A stretch of DNA of 61,918 nt from the NCBI RefSeq assembly GCF_030653755.1, contig NZ_JAURYU010000028.1, positions 1 to 61,918 of the forward strand. Direction: 5' to 3'. Made by a program: the position numbers and the translations under genes. Shown piece after piece: positions 9,648 to 17,460 of this stretch (positions are counted from its first letter, which is position 1; the number at the start of each line of letters is the position of its first letter). The notes under the pieces were generated by a model. It searched no databases. It saw nothing but the letters and a program-made list of their open reading frames with translations, and had not been told where the DNA came from. The stretch comes from Methylotenera sp. Lineage in GTDB: Bacteria > Pseudomonadota > Gammaproteobacteria > Burkholderiales > Methylophilaceae.

Positions 9648-9664
9648 TTGGCACAGCTTTTGCA
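9648..9664 (+). promoter_or_regulatory. Sigma-54 (RpoN) promoter, -24/-12
   Basis: TTGGCAC-AGCTT-TTGCA matches the RpoN consensus (TGGCAC-N5-TTGCA) at essentially every position, with GG at 9650-9651 and GC at 9662-9663. The start of transcription should be near 9675. No protein gene follows on this strand; a terminator lies about 200 bases downstream. Confidence 0.75.
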
Positions 9665-9674
9665 GTATCAAATA

Positions 9675-9877
9675 TTAGCGTTGATGTGCTTTATGGGAGG
9701 GGGCTGGACCTAGGCCATGCAAAGTATTGAAAGATATTAGCATGTTCAGTTACCTTCCCGCCCACCACTGCGCTAAGGTATTTCATGTGATGTTACTTTG
9801 TCATACCAATTCTAGGTTGAAACTTGATATATTGATTGCGAGTTAGCCCGAGGTCTAAACACCTCGGGCTTTTTTTT
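9675..9877 (+). ncRNA. Candidate sigma-54-dependent small RNA
   Basis: Between a near-perfect sigma-54 promoter (9648-9664) and a strong intrinsic terminator (9845-9877) lies about 200 bases with no convincing gene. A stem TACCTT/AAGGTA can enclose a C-rich loop (TTCCCGCCCACC, about 9755-9766), and a G-rich stretch (GGGAGGGGG, about 9696-9704) lies near the 5' end; such loops can pair with ribosome-binding sites. A 34-codon frame (ATG 9742, stop 9844-9846) lacks a clear ribosome site. The ends are inferred from the promoter and terminator. Family membership was not recognised. Confidence 0.6.
9845..9877 (+). terminator. Rho-independent terminator of the candidate small RNA
   Basis: A perfect 10-bp stem AGCCCGAGGT/ACCTCGGGCT around loop CTAAAC, followed by a run of T. 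Confidence 0.92.
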
Positions 9878-9900
9878 ACGTGTTTCTAAAATATACGGCT

Positions 9901-9928
9901 AAAAAAATAAGGCCGAAATTGGCCTTAT
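9901..9928 (-). terminator. Intrinsic terminator, minus strand
   Basis: ATAAGGCC and GGCCTTAT (8-bp stem, 6-base loop) lie next to a run of A on the plus strand, which becomes the T-tract for minus-strand transcripts. It is the likely end of the xox-cluster transcript, whose last gene stops at 10265. Confidence 0.75.
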
Positions 9929-9995
9929 CTCTATCGATTCTTACTAAATGAGTCCTTTGCACGAGTGCTTATTTAACCAAAAACCATATCGCTAT

Positions 9996-10068
9996 CGTCA
10001 TTTCAGCAAAGGCGAGAATCCAGTCAAGCTGTTGACTCACCTAGATTCCAGCCTTCGCGGGAATGTCG
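9996..10068. repeat. Dispersed palindromic repeat (REP-like)
   Basis: The left arm, beginning CGTCATTTCAGCAAAGGCG and containing GAATCC, and the right arm, containing TTCCAGCCTTCGCGGGAATG, are imperfect reverse complements. The sequence resembles the widespread proteobacterial repeat with arms like GTCATTCCCGCGAAGGC. It lies in the 3' region of the xox cluster. Confidence 0.65.
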
Positions 10069-10264
10069 GAACGCTGGTATTTTTATACAAAATTGAGCTT
10101 AATTTAGCTTCGTGCAAATATCTCTAAATATATTCCCTACTGAGTCTATTCATTACTAAGCCTATTCCATCTAGGGCTACATAATTTGCTGACTACCTTA
10201 TCGGGAGTAAGTTGGTGCCATCAAAGTTGCTGGTGGTAATTCCACCAAAATAGCTCGTTTGTGT

Positions 10265-11230
10265 TTAATGAATCACCACTCCCCAAGGCAATTGGCCAAC
10301 AGCAATGTCTTTAATATGTTTGTTTTTCTCGGTATCAATCACAGAAACACTGTTGCTGCGTCCATTAGCGACATAAAGCTTTTTACCGTCTGGTGTTATC
10401 GCCATGTTCCAAGGGCGTTTACCTACTGAAATCGTTGCAATCACTTTTTGTGTTTTAGCATCAATCACGCTTACATTACCATCACCACCGTTACTCACAT
10501 AAACACGGCTTCCGTCTGCACTGACTTTAACGCCATTTGAACGCAAACCTACTGGTATTTTTTTTATGACTTTCCAGTCGGCCACATTTACAACCTCTAA
10601 GATATTGGCAGCCTCGTTAGCAATGTATGCTAGTTTACTATCTGGTGAGAAGCCGATACCACGAGGGTGTTTGGTAGATTTAATCAGTGCGATTGATGCA
10701 TGTTTAGCGGTATCAATCACATCTACATCACCGCTCTCTTCATTGCTGGCTAGCAGCCATTTACCGTCTGGAGAATAGACACAGTGTTCAGGGTTTTTAC
10801 CTTGTGTTTTTGCCGTGTGCGTTAATTTAAATGTGGTTAAATCTACAAAAGAAACTGCATTTTCTTCCTCTAGGCATGCAGCTAATGTTTTACCATCTGG
10901 CGATACGCTAATACCTTCAGGTTCATCACCGACCTGAATACGTAATTGCTCTTTCTTTGACATTAAATCTATCATAGCGACAGCATTATCATCACGCACG
11001 ACGACATATAGTTTTTGTCCTGCTGGATCCATGGCAACTGCCTGAATTTTATTACCTAACTTCCCTTTTGCAGGTAAGTTGTACAACACTTTATCTGATT
11101 GAGTGTCTATCACAGATACGTTGCCGTCCTTCTCGTTAGGTACGTAGGCTAAGGGAGAAGCAATTGCCATTTGGGCAATACTACTTAATGTAACGAGCAA
11201 AAGACTTGGTGCTGAGATTAACTTAATCAT
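10265..11230 (-). CDS. Periplasmic YVTN/YncE-type beta-propeller protein
   Basis: A 321-residue secreted protein: signal peptide of about 24 residues, then about seven 40-residue blades carrying the YVTN-type pattern (LYVVVRDDNAVAMIDL, VYVSNGGDGNVSVID, LYVANGRSNSVSVIDT). Such seven-bladed propellers occur beside PQQ-dependent alcohol dehydrogenases in many genomes; their biochemical role is not established. It is the last gene of the enlarged xox cluster, and the window holds a second paralogue at 13915-14895. The start has AAAGG 6 bases upstream. A GGGA-N5-TCCC palindrome lies about 115 bases upstream, so it may have its own promoter. Confidence 0.85.
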   Translation of the reverse strand: MIKLISAPSLLLVTLSSIAQMAIASPLAYVPNEKDGNVSVIDTQSDKVLYNLPAKGKLGNKIQAVAMDPAGQKLYVVVRDDNAVAMIDLMSKKEQLRIQVGDEPEGISVSPDGKTLAACLEEENAVSFVDLTTFKLTHTAKTQGKNPEHCVYSPDGKWLLASNEESGDVDVIDTAKHASIALIKSTKHPRGIGFSPDSKLAYIANEAANILEVVNVADWKVIKKIPVGLRSNGVKVSADGSRVYVSNGGDGNVSVIDAKTQKVIATISVGKRPWNMAITPDGKKLYVANGRSNSVSVIDTEKNKHIKDIAVGQLPWGVVIH

Positions 11231-11325
11231 AATTTACCTTTAATAAATTGGGCTTGTAATCGCGTGAACACACGTATTACAGTAATTACGATTTTAGTTT
11301 GCACTGGACATATGCCCTATTCCTA

Positions 11326-11355
11326 AACTCCCGAATAGTATCGGGAGTTATTCCC
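11326..11355. promoter_or_regulatory. Hairpin and GGGA-N5-TCCC palindrome before the propeller gene
   Basis: AACTCCCGA (11326-11334) pairs with TCGGGAGTT (11341-11349). Overlapping it, GGGAGTTATTCCC (11343-11355) matches the near-palindrome found upstream of other xox and mxa genes. There is no good T-tract, so an operator or processed 3' end is as likely as a terminator. Confidence 0.45.
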
Positions 11356-11357
11356 GC

Positions 11358-12173
11358 TCATGGCTTTAAGTTAATCGTATAACTAAAAGATTTACGTTCA
11401 TTATCTAATAACTGAATGCGCACTTGATTCACATTGGCTTGATGATGTGTTGTTGGTAAATCAAAATTAAATGTTAAATGCGGATTCTCAGCGGTACCCA
11501 CGTTAAAATCTACCTGCATGACGCTAGACTCTTCAAACATAATGTTAGCGTGCTGTATATAAAATGCTGGCTTTAATTGCTTGGTTTTAGCATCGCTTTG
11601 CAAGCCTGTGTACATAGGATGCTTGATTTGTAAGGTGGCAGAGGCTGTTTCTTGTGGTTTATAAGGCGGGTTTAGTTGAAATTTAATTTTGCCTGCATTT
11701 TCCCTTACAATGGCTTCATCTTCAGCAACAGTGCCAGCACAACCACCACCAGCATTCACTATTGTACTTGCCATCAAAAGTGCACCACTCTCGGTTTCTG
11801 CAATGGCACGAATGTGCGAATCATTCTCCATACGGATTCTGGTACTAAGCGCTAATGTATTAAAACTGAGTGGAAATTGATAGTGAGCAACTATTGGTAC
11901 TGGGTTAGCATCGACCAGTAAATAAATGCTTTTGATAGGGTCTTGCTGCTGATTGCTGACTTTAAGCATCACTGGCACCTGTGCTGCATTTTCAGCGCCT
12001 AATGGTGCAATCACTTGTATTAAATTGGTTGGATTAATTGGCCGATGATTAAAAAAACGTTCTTTAATCATCGGCCAATTTTGCGCTGATAGCTCAGCAT
12101 TGACAGTACCAGATAGCAGCACAAGGCTACATAGCAGAACTTTTAAAATCAATGCTTTGATACGCGTAACCAT
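11358..12173 (-). CDS. Quinoprotein dehydrogenase-associated SoxYZ-like carrier
   Basis: A 271-residue exported protein resembling a fusion of SoxY-like and SoxZ-like domains, as in the family described as quinoprotein dehydrogenase-associated SoxYZ-like carriers. A signal peptide (to about residue 26) is followed by a SoxY-like half ending in an N-A-G-G-G-C-A-G motif. Its Cys is the counterpart of the SoxY swinging-arm cysteine but sits internally. The C-terminal half (about 165-271) is SoxZ-like (HPMYTGLQ and the terminal VRIQLLDNERKSFSYTI). The true role in alcohol oxidation is unknown. The ATG at 12173 is preferred to a GTG one codon upstream. It lies in the xox cluster after two MxaD-like genes. 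Confidence 0.82.
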   Translation of the reverse strand: MVTRIKALILKVLLCSLVLLSGTVNAELSAQNWPMIKERFFNHRPINPTNLIQVIAPLGAENAAQVPVMLKVSNQQQDPIKSIYLLVDANPVPIVAHYQFPLSFNTLALSTRIRMENDSHIRAIAETESGALLMASTIVNAGGGCAGTVAEDEAIVRENAGKIKFQLNPPYKPQETASATLQIKHPMYTGLQSDAKTKQLKPAFYIQHANIMFEESSVMQVDFNVGTAENPHLTFNFDLPTTHHQANVNQVRIQLLDNERKSFSYTINLKP

Positions 12174-12214
12174 CACGTTGGTAAATAGTCTCTTAAAAAA
12201 TTGATGTTCTTCAC

Positions 12215-12760
12215 CTAATTTTCTAGGGATTTTTTCAAACCTACCATGGCTGCGTCATAAAGTTCGTTAATTGCTTTGTTTGCTGTTGGGTTGTCTAGCC
12301 CTGGTGGCGCTTCCATACTGTTCGCTTTGTTATAAAAGCGCGCGGTAATGGTAAGTATAGATTCTTGTGGCGTTGCACCAGCTTTAACTTGCATCACGGT
12401 ACGATAGTTACTAACAGGAATCGTGCTTTCTTTGGATTCCAACATTTTGTAATCAACTTTCATGCTGGCATCATTTACCTCACGAAGTTTTTCTAGGAAG
12501 CCATTTCCGTTTTTTAGTATTACTTCACGGTGCAATAGCTCTGCTCCTGTTTCTGCATCTGGTCTAGTATCTGTTTTCACACTGACAACATCAGGATGCC
12601 ATTTTCCAATCGCAGCAAAGTCTTTCACTAAGCTCCAAACCTTTGCAGGCTCTGCTTGAATGACGATTTCTTTTACTACTTTTTGCGGGCTTGGCCCATG
12701 TGCGAAAGCACTCATTGGTATTAAACTCAACCCCACAAGTAACAACAAAAACTTTTTCAT
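12215..12760 (-). CDS. Secreted SRPBCC (MxaD-like) protein
   Basis: A 181-residue periplasmic protein with a signal peptide (MKKFLLLLVGLSLIPMSAFA) and one START/Bet-v1-type (SRPBCC) domain. It shares with MxaD the segment AKVWSLVKDFAAIGKWHPDV and the core VSNYRTVMQVK. MxaD is reported to aid electron transfer from methanol dehydrogenase to cytochrome cL, so this copy may serve XoxF; that is inference. The ATG at 12760 has AAGGA 7 bases upstream and is preferred to a start 8 codons earlier. It is paired with a close paralogue just upstream (12799-13335). Confidence 0.82.
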   Translation of the reverse strand: MKKFLLLLVGLSLIPMSAFAHGPSPQKVVKEIVIQAEPAKVWSLVKDFAAIGKWHPDVVSVKTDTRPDAETGAELLHREVILKNGNGFLEKLREVNDASMKVDYKMLESKESTIPVSNYRTVMQVKAGATPQESILTITARFYNKANSMEAPPGLDNPTANKAINELYDAAMVGLKKSLEN

Positions 12761-12798
12761 TGATATATCCTTAGCAATGTACAACGCTCAGTTAGCAA

Positions 12799-13335
12799 CT
12801 ACTGAGCCTCAAGTACTTTTTTTAGATTATTTAGGCCCGTGTCATAAACCCCCTCGATAGCTTTCACAGCGGTAGCGTTATCTTCACCTGCAGGCGCATC
12901 TACTTTATTGGCTTTGTTATAAAAACGACCTGTCCATGTCACTGTGGCTTCATCAGCATTAGGGCCAGCTTTTACTTGCATAATTGCACGATACCCACTG
13001 ACAGGTAGCACGCCTTCTACAATTCTGTATTCAATTTTCATGGTGCTATCGGTTACACCAATCAATTTTTCATGCAATGTGCCACCACCATTTAAGGTGA
13101 GTAAGCGGTGTTGCTCATCTGCACCAGCATCGTCTTTACGTGTTTCTAGCTTTGTTTCTGCCACGGCTGGGTGCCATTGATGAATAGCACCAAAATCTTT
13201 TACTAGGGTCCAAACTTTTTCTGGGCTTGCTTTGATCACTACTTCACGAATCACTTTTTGCTGACTTGGTGCATTGGCAGCATTAGCGGTTAATGGGATA
13301 GTACAGATTGCTAATAAAGCTAATAAATATTTCAT
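12799..13335 (-). CDS. Secreted SRPBCC (MxaD-like) protein
   Basis: A 178-residue periplasmic SRPBCC protein with signal peptide (to about residue 20) and the MxaD-like landmarks PEKVWTLVKDFGAIHQWHPA and LPVSGYRAIMQVKAG. It is closely similar to the next gene, so the pair looks like a tandem duplication. The start has AAAGGA 5 bases upstream. A role as accessory factor for XoxF or its cytochrome is inferred from position and from MxaD. Confidence 0.82.
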   Translation of the reverse strand: MKYLLALLAICTIPLTANAANAPSQQKVIREVVIKASPEKVWTLVKDFGAIHQWHPAVAETKLETRKDDAGADEQHRLLTLNGGGTLHEKLIGVTDSTMKIEYRIVEGVLPVSGYRAIMQVKAGPNADEATVTWTGRFYNKANKVDAPAGEDNATAVKAIEGVYDTGLNNLKKVLEAQ

Positions 13336-13409
13336 ATTTTTCCTTTAAAATCATATATCAACGTAAGGCGTCAATATCTTCCTTACGGTACAAAAGTATT
13401 AATGTTGTG

Positions 13410-13886
13410 TTATTTTTTGCTCGGTGTTTTTTCAGTTAACAAGTAAGCAATATAGTTAGCTTTTTCTTGTGGTGAACAATCACTGCCAACTACTTCATTA
13501 CAATGTTTAGTAAAGTTCTTCTCCACTTCACGCGTTGATTGGAAACGCTTTTTATTAGCATGTGGTGATAATGGTTTTATCGGCTTGCCAGTCACAATAT
13601 GCTTGCCAGCATCGGCTGGATTTGCGGTATGGCATGATGCACATGCTATTGCTTTACCTGGCGCGTTCACATCCCCTTTAAATTGAATCACCTCACGATT
13701 GAAAAATGCCTTACCCTCTTCCGCAGATGGGCCTGCATAGGATGGGTCAGCCGTTTTGGCTACAGCTGCATATTTATCTGCTATTTTCTGCGCAGTGGCT
13801 ACATCAGCAGATGCACTGAGAGAAAATATGCCTAATAGCGCGGCCAATAAGTAATGCCCTGATTTCATAGAATGACTTAACTTCAT
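13410..13886 (-). CDS. Periplasmic monohaem cytochrome c (SHP/DUF1924-like)
   Basis: A 158-residue exported c-type cytochrome with one haem motif, CASCH at residues 82-86, and the downstream segments GKHIVTGKPIKPLSPHANK and KHCNEVVGSDCSPQEKANYI typical of DUF1924 cytochromes related to the sphaeroides haem protein. The extra Cys pair after the haem may form a disulfide. The ATG at 13886 has AAGGAG 6 bases upstream and gives a clean signal peptide; a start 20 codons earlier is less likely. Within the xox cluster it could accept electrons downstream of XoxG, but this is not shown by sequence. Confidence 0.8.
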   Translation of the reverse strand: MKLSHSMKSGHYLLAALLGIFSLSASADVATAQKIADKYAAVAKTADPSYAGPSAEEGKAFFNREVIQFKGDVNAPGKAIACASCHTANPADAGKHIVTGKPIKPLSPHANKKRFQSTREVEKNFTKHCNEVVGSDCSPQEKANYIAYLLTEKTPSKK

Positions 13887-13914
13887 AAAGTGCTCCTTGA
13901 TTTTAAAAATATGA

Positions 13915-14895
13915 TTAATTGGTAATGTTGCCAATAAACTGACCAAAAGCGCGGCTTTGTGAGCCTGTGGGAATTGAGCTTATTTTTTTGTTGGTTTTTG
14001 CGTCAATGACAGAAACTGCGTTATCCATCCAACTTGCGACATATACACGACTACTTTTTGCATCAAAGGCAATGCCTTCAGGAAAACCATCAACTGGGAT
14101 GGTGGCGATGACTTTTCTTGCCACTGTATCAATGACGGAAACTGTGTCGGCACCAGTATTAGTGACATAAGCTAGGGTGCCATCTGCATTGGTCGTCACG
14201 CAATAGGGGTGCTCGCCTACTGATATGGTTGCAATGACGATGTCTTTTCTTGTATCAATCATGCTGACTGAGTTACTCTCAACATTGACGACATAAAGCG
14301 TTTTCCCATCTCCACCTAATGCAACCCCAAATGGATGTTTACCCACTGAAATTTTATTCACAAGCGTTTGGCTACGTATATCAATCACACCAATATCGTC
14401 ACTATCACGATTGGCTACATACAAGGTTGCGCCCTCACGGCTCACTACCATACCAGACGGTGCTTTTCCTATTGCGACTTCACCCGTCTGCTTGAGTGTA
14501 GTGGTATCGAACACAAGCACTTGATCATGAAACCAATCTGCCACAAAAAGTTGACCGCCACTTTTACTTAAAGTAATACCAACAGGGGCAATGGTCAGCT
14601 TGATTTCACTTAAGACTAGATTGGTTTTCATGTCGATGACAGAAATAGAACGACCTTCAACATTTGACACATATAGCTTATTGTCTATGTCATCAATCGC
14701 CACCCCAACTGGGGCTTTAGATGTCACGATTGTTGAAATTACCTGATTGGTCATCAGTGAGATGACAGACACTGAATTTTCGCCCTGATTAGTAATATAA
14801 GCACGAGGTTCAGCATCTGCCGTATTCATGACACATAAAAAAAGACCGCCGGTGATCACTGGCAAGCTTTTGATTAACACCCTAAAGATTGGCAT
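13915..14895 (-). CDS. Periplasmic YVTN-type beta-propeller protein
   Basis: A 326-residue secreted protein with about seven YVTN/YncE blades (ITNQGENSVSVISL, LYVANRDSDDIGVIDI, AYVTNTGADTVSVIDT). It is paralogous to the gene at 10265-11230. The ATG at 14895 is preferred; an in-frame TTG at 14910 would overlap the end of the cytochrome gene. The short gap to that gene indicates one transcript. Proteins like this sit beside PQQ dehydrogenases in other genomes, but their activity is not known. Confidence 0.82.
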   Translation of the reverse strand: MPIFRVLIKSLPVITGGLFLCVMNTADAEPRAYITNQGENSVSVISLMTNQVISTIVTSKAPVGVAIDDIDNKLYVSNVEGRSISVIDMKTNLVLSEIKLTIAPVGITLSKSGGQLFVADWFHDQVLVFDTTTLKQTGEVAIGKAPSGMVVSREGATLYVANRDSDDIGVIDIRSQTLVNKISVGKHPFGVALGGDGKTLYVVNVESNSVSMIDTRKDIVIATISVGEHPYCVTTNADGTLAYVTNTGADTVSVIDTVARKVIATIPVDGFPEGIAFDAKSSRVYVASWMDNAVSVIDAKTNKKISSIPTGSQSRAFGQFIGNITN

Positions 14896-14903
14896 GAACT
14901 CAA

Positions 14904-15470
14904 TTACCAATCAGCTCTTGATGGGTCACCGCGATAGATAGAGCGCAAGAATGTCACGATTCTCCACACTTCATCATCTGTTTTGATAATGCCGCCGAAA
15001 GCTGGCATTGGGCCAACAACGTTTTCACGGCCTTTGCGTGTTTTACCTGTTTGTTTCATATACTCATCACTACCTAATGCAATGAGGCGGAACAAGGTAT
15101 CATCATCACTACCATATACCCAAGTTTCGTTGGAGATTGGTGGGCACATACCACCGCCACCCGTGCCGCCGTGGCAGCCATTACAGCTGTTGCCCATGTA
15201 GCGCTTTTGCCCCCATTTCACCATGTCAGCATTATCTTTGTAAGGATTTTTCAACTCTCCAATCGGCGTGATCTTCACGCGCTCTAATGGTGTCATTGCA
15301 TCTGCTGGTGGAGGTGGTGCATCACCTAATTTTTTCTTCTGCTGAGGAATCGCAAAGCCATCAGCACCAATTGCCTGTTCGGCCGTTGCTGGCTCATCTG
15401 CGGCTTTGGCGGTAGCAGAGAACAGGCCAAAACTGAGGGACAGAATCAACAATAAATGATGCAACTTCAT
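14904..15470 (-). CDS. xoxG: Cytochrome c(L)-type electron acceptor of XoxF
   Basis: A 188-residue periplasmic cytochrome with signal peptide (cleavage near residue 24) and one haem motif, CNGCH at 96-100, followed by the glycine-rich G-G-T-G-G-G-G-M-C-P segment. The C-terminal half (PMPAFGGIIKTDDEVWRIVTFLRSIYRGD) matches the cytochrome cL family that takes electrons from PQQ methanol dehydrogenases. Position in the xoxF-xoxJ cluster supports XoxG. The ATG at 15470 has AAGG 6 bases upstream; a TTG two codons earlier is less likely. It is distinct from the mxaG cytochrome at 39213-39788. Confidence 0.83.
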   Translation of the reverse strand: MKLHHLLLILSLSFGLFSATAKAADEPATAEQAIGADGFAIPQQKKKLGDAPPPPADAMTPLERVKITPIGELKNPYKDNADMVKWGQKRYMGNSCNGCHGGTGGGGMCPPISNETWVYGSDDDTLFRLIALGSDEYMKQTGKTRKGRENVVGPMPAFGGIIKTDDEVWRIVTFLRSIYRGDPSRADW

Positions 15471-15554
15471 ATACAACCTTTCAAAAAATAATCTACTTCA
15501 AAATGTTCTTGCGACTAACATGCCATTTAACGATGAATAGCTAACTTTCATTCA

Positions 15555-15590
15555 CGGACTAAATCCTAATAAGCATTGGGATTTAGTCCT
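15555..15590. promoter_or_regulatory. Inverted pair of GGGA-N5-TCCY-type sites before xoxG
   Basis: CGGACTAAATCCT (15555-15567) and GGGATTTAGTCCT (15578-15590) are each near-palindromic and are also reverse complements of each other, so the region can form an 11-bp hairpin or bind two regulator dimers. It lies between the xoxJ stop and the xoxG start. There is no T-tract typical of a terminator. Confidence 0.45.
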
Positions 15591-15609
15591 TACACCTCAT
15601 CACTAAGGG

Positions 15610-17235
15610 TTAAATTGATTTTTCTAACTGCACGATGGCTTTATCCGCATCGTTTTCTTTGGCAAGCATGAGTGCTGTTTTTCCATGGTCATCTTTAAAC
15701 TTAGGGTTAGCGCCTGCCTTTAATAGCAATGACACAATCATGTCGTGATTAGAAAATGCTGCAATCATCAGTGGTGTTAATCCACCTGTATTTTTAGCAT
15801 TTGGGTTAGCTTTATATTGCAATAAGGTTTGTGCCATTTGCTGATTGCCTTTTTTTACAGCCAGCATCAATGCATTGTACTTAGCCGCGCCCATTGCAAA
15901 GTCTGGTTTTGCGCCGTTGTCTAACATAGCGACTGCTGCATTGGCTTTGTTATTCATCACAGCCATGGCTAATGCGGTCATGTCATCACTATTCACTAAG
16001 TTGTAGTTAGCTTTATATTGCCCCATTAAGCGAAATATTTTTGGCTCGTTTGAACGCACAGCATGCATGGCTGCGGTCCAACCATCATGATCTTGTGCGT
16101 TTGGATCTGCGCCATAAGCAAGTAAACCACTGATTAAACTAATATCTCCGCTTGCTACTGCGACTATTAGAGGCGTCTTGCCTTCATCATCTCTAGCATT
16201 TACTTTTGCACCACGCTTTAACAAATACTCAACCCTTGTCGCATCGCGTGCAATTGTGGCGTTATGTAGCTCTTTATCTAAGGTAGAACCCTGTTTTAAC
16301 GCTTCATCTATCAATGCTGGTAATGTTGAAATGTCAGAACTTTTAGGCACATAAGCTTTTCTTACCAATGCCTGATATGGGCCATGTGATGGAATATCAC
16401 CTGAAATGACACATTCATTGCATTCGACTAACGGTACACCGTATTCATCAAATATCTGTTTGATTTTATCTTTCTCTTTGAGCATCACTGCTTCAATTTG
16501 CGCTTTTAAATCTTTAGCGTTTTTACGCATACCAATCGCTAGCGGAAACTCCATAGGTGTTTTATCTTCTAGACGATTAAGCGGTAAAATTGTGACTGGC
16601 TCTTTTTTAATGGTTTTATACCAGCCAGCCATTGGGCCCCATATCGCTGCAACATCAAATTGACCATCAAGCATTAACTGCACATCCATGTGCGGTTGTC
16701 TTTCTGGTCTTAAATCAGCATCATGCGCAATGGTGCGCACTATTGTGTTTGCACGATTCATACCATTCTCTTGTAGCACGGTACGAATTGCAGAGTGTTG
16801 AAATACGCCCACTTTGTAATCATTTAATAACTTAGGGTCTGATAGGTCTTTTATATCGATGCCTTTGTCATTTCTGTAAGCCAACACAAAGGTACTTTTA
16901 TAAAGCGGTTTAGTGGTTAGCATGCGCTCATCGTCTGGGGTCATATCCATCAGAACATCACACTCGTTATTATCAAAAGTTTGGCGAGTTAGCCCCCTAT
17001 TTAAGTATGGTCGATAAAAGTAAGTCACACTTTTACCCATGCCTTCTGCGATGACTTTGGCAATTTTGTTAGAAAAACCTTCTCCCTTATCGTTTGACAT
17101 GGGCATATTACCTGGGTCTGCACATACTCTTAAAATGCTGTCATTGTTAGCAAATACTGTAGAGCTTGATGCCATTCCAAGCGTTAACAACGTAATGATT
17201 GGGATGACTTTTTTAGGCGCTAAATGCTTTAACAT
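15610..17235 (-). CDS. xoxJ: XoxJ-type periplasmic binding protein fused to ankyrin repeats
   Basis: A 541-residue secreted protein. After a signal peptide (to about residue 29), residues 33-275 are a solute-binding domain of the MxaJ/XoxJ family (LRVCADPGNMPMSND near the start, DEYGVPLVECNECV near the end), which is thought to help activate or mature methanol dehydrogenase. The remaining 235 residues carry about six to seven ankyrin repeats (GKTPLIVAVASGD, GLTPLMIAAFSNH, GKTALMLAKENDA) in one continuous frame. MxaJ-type proteins are usually about 280 residues, as is the mxaJ product here, so the ankyrin half is an addition. It lies directly downstream of xoxF. Confidence 0.83.
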   Translation of the reverse strand: MLKHLAPKKVIPIITLLTLGMASSSTVFANNDSILRVCADPGNMPMSNDKGEGFSNKIAKVIAEGMGKSVTYFYRPYLNRGLTRQTFDNNECDVLMDMTPDDERMLTTKPLYKSTFVLAYRNDKGIDIKDLSDPKLLNDYKVGVFQHSAIRTVLQENGMNRANTIVRTIAHDADLRPERQPHMDVQLMLDGQFDVAAIWGPMAGWYKTIKKEPVTILPLNRLEDKTPMEFPLAIGMRKNAKDLKAQIEAVMLKEKDKIKQIFDEYGVPLVECNECVISGDIPSHGPYQALVRKAYVPKSSDISTLPALIDEALKQGSTLDKELHNATIARDATRVEYLLKRGAKVNARDDEGKTPLIVAVASGDISLISGLLAYGADPNAQDHDGWTAAMHAVRSNEPKIFRLMGQYKANYNLVNSDDMTALAMAVMNNKANAAVAMLDNGAKPDFAMGAAKYNALMLAVKKGNQQMAQTLLQYKANPNAKNTGGLTPLMIAAFSNHDMIVSLLLKAGANPKFKDDHGKTALMLAKENDADKAIVQLEKSI

Positions 17236-17329
17236 TGCTTGATAACCTCTAAAATAAAATGGTATTGGAAGATATTGCTAAAATTTTGACGATGATATTG
17301 GTGATAAATACACTTGTCTGCGCAAGCTG

Positions 17330-17365
17330 GTTTGTAATGAACGTATCGTTATATTCATTACAAAC
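17330..17365 (-). other. Stem-loop between xoxF and xoxJ
   Basis: A perfect 12-bp inverted repeat, GTTTGTAATGAA and TTCATTACAAAC, around a 12-base loop. It lies beyond the xoxF terminator and may protect or cap transcripts in the xoxF-xoxJ gap. Confidence 0.5.
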
Positions 17366-17387
17366 AAACCTAAGAAACATTTGATCA

Positions 17388-17431
17388 ATGAAAAAATCAG
17401 CAGGCAATGCTTAAGCACCACCTACTGATTT
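17388..17431 (-). terminator. Intrinsic terminator after xoxF
   Basis: On the minus strand AAATCAGTAGG and CCTGCTGATTT form an 11-bp stem (one G-T pair) followed by a T-run. It begins about 30 bases after the xoxF stop. Partial read-through would make xoxF message more abundant than the downstream xox genes. Confidence 0.65.
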
Positions 17432-17460
17432 ATTTAAATCAACTTCTGTTTAACAAACCA

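Noticed and set aside
9742-9846. 34-codon frame inside the candidate small RNA
   Set aside because: No convincing ribosome site, and the stop coincides with the terminator stem; an RNA is more likely, though the frame is recorded.
11326-11349. Hairpin called as a terminator of the SoxYZ-like gene
   Set aside because: No T-tract follows on the minus strand; kept as a possible operator or processing site.
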